A stretch of DNA of 64,000 bases from Symbiodinium sp. CCMP2592 (taxonomy: Eukaryota; Sar; Dinophyceae; Suessiales; Symbiodiniaceae). Shown piece by piece: positions 10,401 through 19,400 of the stretch. The number at the start of each line of letters is the position of its first letter. The stretch's first letter is position 1. The stretch is from the NCBI GenBank assembly GCA_905221615.1, contig CAJNDT010003824.1, positions 75,001-139,000 of the forward strand, given 5' to 3'. A program made the position numbers and the translations under genes. The notes under the pieces were generated by a model. That model saw nothing but the letters and a program-made list of their open reading frames with translations, was not told where the DNA came from and made no database searches.

Positions 10401-13400
10401 AAGGCGCAATGTCGACAGTGAGCCGCCTTGCACGCCACGTCCAGCACAAACCCAGCTTCCGTCCATCAGGATTAATCGTGCGTCGCGGTTGCCACTTGGC
10501 TGACCGGAGCGGCGTCCTGCACATCAACAGCCACGAGGCCACAGAACGAGCCTTGCTTTCAACCGTTACGCCTGCAAACGTTTCGACGCAGGACTTGACG
10601 AAGTTCTACCCGCCGGACTATGCCAGCTTCCGCTTGGCAGTGGAGAGCCATGGTGGCTTGACGAAAGAGACTGAAAGCCTCTCCGCATGTTGGTGTCTCC
10701 TCCAACCAAGGCTTAGATCGCACGCACAACGGCAACTACGAGTAGACAAAGGTCGCGATCTCAGTTAGGCAGCCCCTACTGTGGAACCAGCTGAAATGGC
10801 CTCTGCACGGCCACTCGTAGTGAAGTCCGAGTCTGTGTGTCTCGACCCTCGCCAAGGCCAGCCCGCTGCAAGCGTTGCGCGGAGCCGCCCGAGCCGACGA
10901 GAAGAGACAAAAAGAGCAACGAGAATTCGAGAAGCACTGCAGCCTCTCCAGACCGACGGCGTAACGCGCTAACAGCCCATGCAACAAACTCATGACACCA
11001 GTGCCGCAGAACATCCAGCTCGAGAGTCCATCTCCCAGCCCCACACCCTCGCCAACGTTCGACGAGGCGAGAGTGATTAAACAGATCTATCGAGTAAGCT
11101 AGAACCACGCGCCACCCCGAAAGCCGAGGACTGTCGCCAGATGGGTAACTCAACGTCAACGGCCGACGAACGCCAGACCGGCAGACCGTTCAGGCGACCA
11201 CGACTGCCAGTACAGCAACGAGATCACAAATGAACCGTCCAGTAGACTCAGCAAACACGAAGCAGGTCAAACGGCGAGTGGTGGTGGTTCCACAGCGGCA
11301 ACTGGTACCACTACACGGGCGTGTCTCAGCCGCAAGCAGGCAGCAGCACACACGCACTCAAACACACGCACACACAGACACACGCACATGCACAAGCTCT
11401 GCACAACAACGCCAAAGAGCGCCCCGGCGAATACCCGAGACCCAGAAAGGACCCGCAGCATCCCATCGCCACGCCAGGAACAGGTCTGCCACGGGGTCCG
11501 TGTGATGGGGTGGTGCCGGTGGTCGCGAGAAGACGGACTCGACTTCAACGTCCCCACCTTAGAAATTCCGACGCAGCCGAAGACAAGCATTCAAGCAACA
11601 ACACCGAAACAACGACGACGCCGAGGACTTCTAGGCTGGAATGAAGCCACCGCCTGAGTCCCGAAGTCGGCTCAATTCCAGCCGCAGGATGCAGATCAGT
11701 TGTGCACGACGGCACCGAGGTCAAGCCGCTGCAGGAGCTGCGCGGCGATGTCCACCCGCACCAAAAGAAACCTGTCGCGCGAAGCGACCCAAAACGATGA
11801 CTGCGTGCAATGGTGTAGTAGTCTTCACACGTACCAGTCCGAGATCACGCACGAGCAAAGCAATTTCTTGCCGACGCCCGATAGCGTGACCAGCTCAAAA
11901 CTTGCGCCTGTCCGAGACGCCTTAGACACGACGCTGCACCTCCGACTAGCAGGCGGGCCTTTCTGTGCAGTGCTGTCCTCTCGTCGCCGTCACTCTCCCC
12001 CACACCCCCCGCCCCCCACCTCCCCCCCAAAAAAAATCAGGAAAAGGATGATTCTGAGGACTGGCACATTATACATTGCCCGCCTATGCTGATACATCAT
12101 TTCACAACAGCATAACATCTACATCGTCACTTTATTGCCTCGTTCGTTATAAATTTCTAGAATCTCTGGGGACATTTACCACATTCGCCCCTCATTCGTT
12201 TCATCTATCACACCACCTCGTTCGTTTTATTCAAGATGGTTCTGGGGACAAAATGCCTCATTCGTTTTCATCATTTCCTCACCTCATTCATTCCTCCATT
12301 CTTGAAGTGTTCTACCCCAGATTTTTCACATTTTTTCAAAGAGTATCCAATTTACCACCACCAAAAATCACAAAAAATAACAAAATATTAAATTTCTGGG
12401 GTCGATCACTTTATTCGTTATTCACAAATTTCATCACAAAATCACCAGGAAGTTAATATTATGTTAATGGTAAATTAATTGTCTTTTAGTTCACTGTTAA
12501 ACTAAATATTGTTATTCAAAATATACATTTGCGATATTTATATATTTCTTCATTATTGAAATAGGCTTGATTACAATGTTCAGACGTTGAATTTGTAAGA
12601 TATATTTCTATGATTGTTCTAAGGAGGCTCTTGTAAGTGGAATACTGACACATCCCGTTATGATAAAAGTCTTCATCTTCATCATACCAGAAGCATTTAA
12701 TTACATCAACATTATAATTAAGACGCCAATATTCCGTGTATTTTTCAATAAGTTTTATATTCTTTGTGTCATTAATAAACTTTATCATTAACTTTTTACA
12801 ACCATCACTGTATTGCATGTGTGTGGATTCATTGATAATGTCTTTAAAATATTGTTTCTTTTGCTTTAGGTTTCTTAGGTCTTTGTAGTTGAAGTCAAAA
12901 TGATGCAAAAGACAGTGTAATTGTTTCTTCCCAGTGCTATAGTGCTATACTTCTTGAATTCTTCTTTATTGTATTCGTTTTCTAATTTATGCATGTGTTC
13001 GCATTTCCAACAACGATTAAAGCATGTGATCATATTAGTGATGTTTTGGTCAAACATTTGACTTAAAACATCTGAATGTCTTTGCTTGCAACATTTACAT
13101 AAACTGCGCTCAAATTTAAAATCAAAGGTCATAAACACCCTACTATACTAAGGCTATTTCTCTTTAAGTCCGTTTTTATTCATTCATAAAACCTTACGGC
13201 GGGCAAAAATACATTGTCGTTCATCTTTCATCTCACTTCATATAAAAATTTCATTTCATGATAAATAATGTGCCGGTTTCTCAGAATCCCCTATAGTGTT
13301 TAGGTTAGGACGAAGCAATCAATCGGCGAGAAGTTCGCCATCATTGGACAGGTGTGCCTGTCTCGCTTGTGGTTTCTTAGTATGCCTCCACCTGTGTCCA

Positions 13401-16400
13401 GAAGCATAAAGAGCAACTTGCGCGAACGTCGTTTCCTGTTATAGCGGTTTCCTCTCAAATGGCTGACATAGAGAATGAAGAATACGACCGAGCCTATGAA
13501 TGGTTGGCGCCCGAAGTTGGTTCGCTTCTCGTTCTTCAAAAGCAGAGCGAGGTGATGAACATTGTCTTTTCAAGAGGCTTTTTCACCATGCCCAATGACG
13601 TGAAGGTCATACTCGTGAAGGGCGTGGAAGAATGGTTCTACAATAACCCGCCGATGAAGGATGCACCATAGCAGACTATGACATTGAACGAGAAGTTGAA
13701 GCATGGAATGAGTGGGCTGATGATCTTGTCAATAGCGAGGAGTGCCCAAGAACGGGCACTGATGCAGAGGAGGCAATGCGTGTCTACCATGCTGATCGGT
13801 ATGATTTCAAAGCATCGTTAAGCCTTTGAGAAAAACAAGTTGCCTTGAACACTGCTTGGAATGTCAGCTGCCGAGTGCTTTTGCAAGTGCAGTTGAACAG
13901 TGATGCAACGATTGCTTGAAAGCAAAACACATATATAGCGAAGTCTTTTTTGCTTACAGCATCCACTCGTGCCTTTGACCTCACTTTGTGAAAGAATGGC
14001 ACCGAAGCAGAGCGATAGTAAGAAAAACGCCGAGGAGCAGTTCCTTGACCACGTTGAGAGCCCAACTGACGACGAAGAAGACCTCGTTGAGTTGATGTTG
14101 GGACTGAGCCTTGAAGACTTCTTGGGCGATGTTCCCGCCTCATCAACCGACACTTTGCAGAGTGTGCTTCCCAAGTTGTTGGAGATGCAGGAGCAGATTG
14201 TCGAGAAGACCCGTGCCACAAAGAAGGAGTTGACCCTGCGCGACCGTGAGAACAAGAAGGTCACCACAAAGGTTCGCTTGGCAAAGAAGAAGATTGATGA
14301 CAAGAAAGCCCGTGAGACCGACAAAGCCTCCATCATCCAGATTGTTGTGATGTTGAACGGTGTTGAGGTGAAGTTGGAAGTGCCGAAGAGTATGACCATC
14401 GGAGACCTTCGCCGTGCCATCATCACCGCCTACAACGAGAAGTCCAGCAAGCCCTTGGCAAAGAAAATGGCTACAAAGATGACCCTTGATATGAACGGCA
14501 CGGTGCTGAGCGAGACCCTGCGCTAAAGGAACCCATAAAGCAGCCCCTAAAACCCCAACCCTCTAGATTAAAAGAACCCAAACCTTAAAACCCTGAACCC
14601 TAAAGCCCTCTCAGAGCCCTTGAACCCTAAACCTTTAAATCCCTAAAAGGGGAACCCTACTATAGAACCTTAAGGGAAGGGTTTCATAGGATTCGGAAAT
14701 CCCTCAAATCCTAGGACCCTAGATCCCGAAGCCGTAAAAGTGTAGGGTCCTTGAGCTTTAAAGCAGCCTTAAAACCCCAGGAGTTCGAGTTATAAGAGCC
14801 CTGGAACCCTAAACCCTTAAATCCCTAAAAGGGGAACCCGATTACAGAACCCCCAGCCCGAAAGCCCTAAAGCCCTACAACTTTTAAACCCCCAAAACCA
14901 CAAAACCCGAAAACCCCAAAACCCTAAAGCCCTAAAACCCCAAAGTACCCTCTAAAGGAGCCCATAAAGCAGCCTTAAAAAACCCCAGGAGTTTGAGTTC
15001 CGGAGCTCCGATCCGGCGTTGGCCTGGCTCTCGGAGGTCCTCGGCCGCCGGGCGAAGCTGAAGACCAGGAGCTGCCCGCCGCCGGGGGGGAAAATTAGGG
15101 GTACCTTATTGGGGGATCCTTATAGAGATCCTAGTATTTAGGGTGCGATATTAGTTCTTTTAAAAGTTTCAAGGGTTTAGGGGGTTTAGGGGTTTAGGGG
15201 TTTAGGGTTCAGGGGTTTAGGGGTTTAGGGGTTTAGGGTTTAAGGAGGGATGCTACTTACCGTAACATAAGGCAAAGGGACACTACTCACAGTAATATAT
15301 GGTTCCTAAGAAAGGGATGCTACTTAGAGTAGCATAGGGTTCCCTGTAAAGGGATGCCACTTATGGTGACATAGGGTCCTTGAAAGGGATCGATGAGTGC
15401 AAGGGCTCCGCACAGGGTTTGGAGGTTTGGGGTTTTGAGGGCTTTAGCAAGGGTTTTGGGGATTAGGGTTTGGGGTGGGATGAGGTTTGGATTGAATGTT
15501 TGTTGTTTTGGGTTCAAGCGGCGGGACTTTGGGGATTCATAGGGTTCCCTTTACGGGTACTGTAGGGTTCTATCATAGGGTGCAGGGTTTTGGGGTTTAG
15601 GGGTGCATGGTTTCAAGGTTTAGGGATTTAGGGCTGGGGGGTTTAGGGGTTTTGGGGGTTGGGATCTGGTATTGGGATGAGGTTTGGTCGGTTTGGTGTT
15701 GTTAAACGTTAAAGGAGGGGGATTTTGGGATTTATAGGGTTCACCCTAAAAGTACTATAGGGTTCTATCATAGGGAATAGGGTTTAGGTAACGATGTTTG
15801 GGATTTAGGGTTCCTGACATCTTCAAAGGGTATAATTTGTAGTTTAGAATGGGTTCCTGCAAGTGGATCTATAAGGCTTCTTTTAAAGGCTCTATAGGGT
15901 TTGGGGTTCAGGGGGGGTTCAGGAATTTGGGTTTTAGGGTTTTGGCGGTTTAGGGTTTAGGGTTGCAGGGGTGTGGAGGTTTAGAGTTTAGGGTCTAGGG
16001 TTTTAGGGTTTGGGTTGGGATGAGGTTTGGTTGCCTCTCCACCAATGAAGTGTGGAAGTATCGAGTCTGTGTTGTTAAGTCTTAACAAGAATTGTGTTTC
16101 GACGTCTTTTCTGGTTGAGTTTCCATCTGTTCATTTAGTTGGACTTCGGGTCATTCTATGTTACAGGATGCTCTATTTTCTGTTGTTTTGGTTTGTGTGG
16201 TTTGGGCTGTCTTTGATTGTTTCCCCGAGTCTTCAAAGAGAGCACGTCAACGAATCTGGGTTCTGGGTGTCGGGTTCAGGATGTACTGTACGGTTTGGGA
16301 CAGCATGATGTCGAGAAGTTTGACTTGCATGTAAAGTTTTTGATTTTCGGAGGAGCCACTTCCTGCTGCGGGTGAGCCTTGGGCCTTTCTTCAATCGTTT

Positions 16401-19400
16401 TCGTTTTCTTCTGGTCAAAACTGGCAGGGTTTGGGGTTCAAGGTCTAGGTGTTTAGGGTTTAGGGGTTTAGGTTTGATCAGGGGTTTAGGGGTTTAGGCT
16501 TAGGGATTTAGGGTTTGGGGTTCAAGGTCTAGGTGTTTAGGGTTTAGGGGTTTAGGTTTGATCAGGGGTTTAGGGGTTTAGGCTTAGGGATTTAGGGTTT
16601 GGGGTTCAAGGTCTAGGTGTTTAGGGTTTAGGGGTTTAGGTTTGATCAGGGGTTTAGGGGTTTAGGCTTAGGGATTTAGGGTTTGGGGTTCAAGGTCTAG
16701 GTGTTTAGGGTTTAGGGGTTTAGGTTTGATCAGGGGTTTAGGGGTTTAGGCTTAGGGATTTAGGGTTTGGGGTTCAAGGTCTAGGTGTTTAGGGTTTAGG
16801 GGTTTAGGTTTGATCAGGGGTTTAGGGGTTTAGGCTTAGGGATTTAGGGTTTGGGGTTCAAGGTCTAGGTGTTTAGGGTTTAGGGGTTTAGGTTTGATCA
16901 GGGGTTTAGGGGTTTAGGCTTAGGGATTTAGGGTTTGGGGTTCAAGGTCTAGGTGTTTAGGGTTTAGGGGTTTAGGGGTTTAGGTTTTATCAGGGGTGTG
17001 CGGGTTTAGGGATTTAGGGTTTGGGGGTTTAGGGTTTAAGGGATTTTGGGGCCTTCAGGAATATCCGCTTTACTTCCGGCGGTGCCGCGCTGAGTGCCGT
17101 GCTGGACCTGGCCGACCTCGCCGGCTGCGAGAAGATGGACGAAGGTGCCTGAAGTTCAGTGGAAAGATGGGTTAGGGTTTACTGTTTAGGGGTAAGAGAT
17201 AAGGTATAAGGGATCAGGGACTAAGGTTTATGGTTTGGGGATTAGGGTTTAGGGTCGAGGGTTGCGGTGTTCGGTTGAGGGTTTGTGGTGTTAGTCCAGC
17301 GTTGATCCTTTCTTTGAAAATTTTGAGCTTCAGAGACCAACTTGGAAGGGCTGAAAGACAGTCCGTAGGACACCCCAGCAGGTGGCCTCAGCCCTCAAGC
17401 CCTGTTGTACTGCGCCAGAAGGTGTTTCAGAAAACCTGGGACCGTAATCGTCTTATCAGGACGCCGAAGGGGCACCCCCAATTTTTTCTGAAAACCCTGG
17501 CATTCCTTAAATCCTTTACCCTAAACCCCGGAGACTTCGCGCCGCGCTGGACCTCCAGGTTTGGATGTAGCTGCCAAGAAGAACCACATGACGATCCAGG
17601 CACGTCCGGTGCGAAAGTCGGACTGCCTAAGCTCGACCTTGAGCCTGGACATCTGTGAACTTTTGCACGGCTTAAGGTTTAGGGTTTCGCGATTTGGGGG
17701 TTTCGGGGTTTAGGGATTTGGGGGTGTAGGGATTTGGGTGTTTAGGGGTTTAGGGTCTTTTAGGTTTTGGGGCCAATCAAAGCGTCAGCAAAGAAAGCTT
17801 CGAACTCCCAAAAACCAGGAGCTGCCGACCACCCTGAACCCTGAACCCTAAGCCCTAAGCCCTAAACCCTAAACCCTAAAGGCTAAAGCCTGAACCCCTA
17901 GACCCCAAACCTTAAGCCCTAAACCCCCAAAACCTTCTACCCCAAACCCCAAAACCCTAAACCCTGAACCCTAAAGCCTGAACCCTAAAGCCTAAACCCT
18001 AATGTCCCTGAGGCCGGGTTGAGCAATCTCCGGCACTGCATCGAGGCCAAGGTCAAAGGCAAGGCCGTGCCGATTCTTCGATCAAAACAGTTTTCAATTT
18101 GGGGTTGCTATGATCCCTAAGAAACCCTAAAGCCTAGACCCTGAACCCTGAACCCTGAAACCCTTGGAAACAGTTTTCAATTTTTTTGATTTTTGGTTGC
18201 TTACGGCGGCTATGATCCCTAAGAACCCCTAAGGCTTAAACCCTAAACTTGAAACCCTCACCTCGAACACCGCTTTCCCTAGGAGGGATTCTGTTCATGC
18301 GAACGGCAAAAACGTTCAAAAAAGCAACTTGAAACCCTAAGCCGCTTAGGTTTACGTACTTCAGCCTGCCTCGGCTGCTGGCGCCAGACTTCCGGGGAGA
18401 GGCTTCGGCTCAAGACTATGAGGGAAGCCATGCCTTGAAGAGGGGGGGGGGTTTCGGGTTTTAGGGTTTAGGGGTTAGGGGTTTAGGGTTTCGGGTTTAA
18501 GGGTTTAGGGGTCTAGGGGTTTAGGGGTTTAGGGTTTAGTGTTTCGGGGTTTCGGATTTAAGGGTTTAGCGGTCTAGGGGTTTAGGGGTTTAGGGTTAGG
18601 GTTGGGGGTTTAGGGGTTTAGGTACGTCATGGACCCTAATCCCTTGAGGGTGCAGGGTTTAGGTTTTCGGTTTTGGGATGGCGCCGAATCAGGACCCTTG
18701 CGAAACAGGAGGATGGCTTCTCTTGTTCTTCTGATGAACCGTCGTTGCAGGGTCTCATGCGGTCTAGCCGCCTAGCCCGTGAAGCATGGTGGCAAGGAGT
18801 GTGAAATAGCATCAGGCAAGATGCCAAGGACTATTTTGATCATTAAGTACCATGGCCACCTACATCTTAACACTAGACACCCTTGAGTAGCACTGAGCAT
18901 CAGCATGCGGCGATTTAAGCTCTTGAAGCCTAGGAAAGCCCCGAACCATAGAACCCCTTCTGGTGATTCCGAAAGTCCCGAAACCCTAAACCGTCCCGAA
19001 ACCCTGGAAGTCCCGGAACCTTTCAATCCCCAAGACCTTAAATCTCCAACCACCTAAGCCCTAAACCCCTCAGGGTTTAGGGTTTGGAGTTTAACTAAGC
19101 CGCCAAAGCCGAAGCAGGGGAGCCCCTGAAGCGCAAGGATCTACGTGAGCCCCGAAGCCCTAAAGCCTAAAACGTTAGAGGAGGTCTTGAAGTGAAATCC
19201 TCAAGCCCCAAACCCTAAACCCTAAACTCCAAACCTGCCGCCCCAAACCCCAAACCTTAAACCCTAAACCCAAAACCCTGAAACCCTCTAAGAGCTTGAA
19301 CCCTAAACCCCAAAATCCCCAAAAGGGAGCCCTATCATAGAACCCCTATAGCACCCTTAAAAAGGAAGCCCAAGGATGCCTATGATAGAACTCCTACAGT

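Noticed and set aside
13784-14426. 145- and 202-aa - strand ORFs
   Set aside because: Shadows of the better-supported + strand ubiquitin-like gene; Ser/Phe-rich without motifs.
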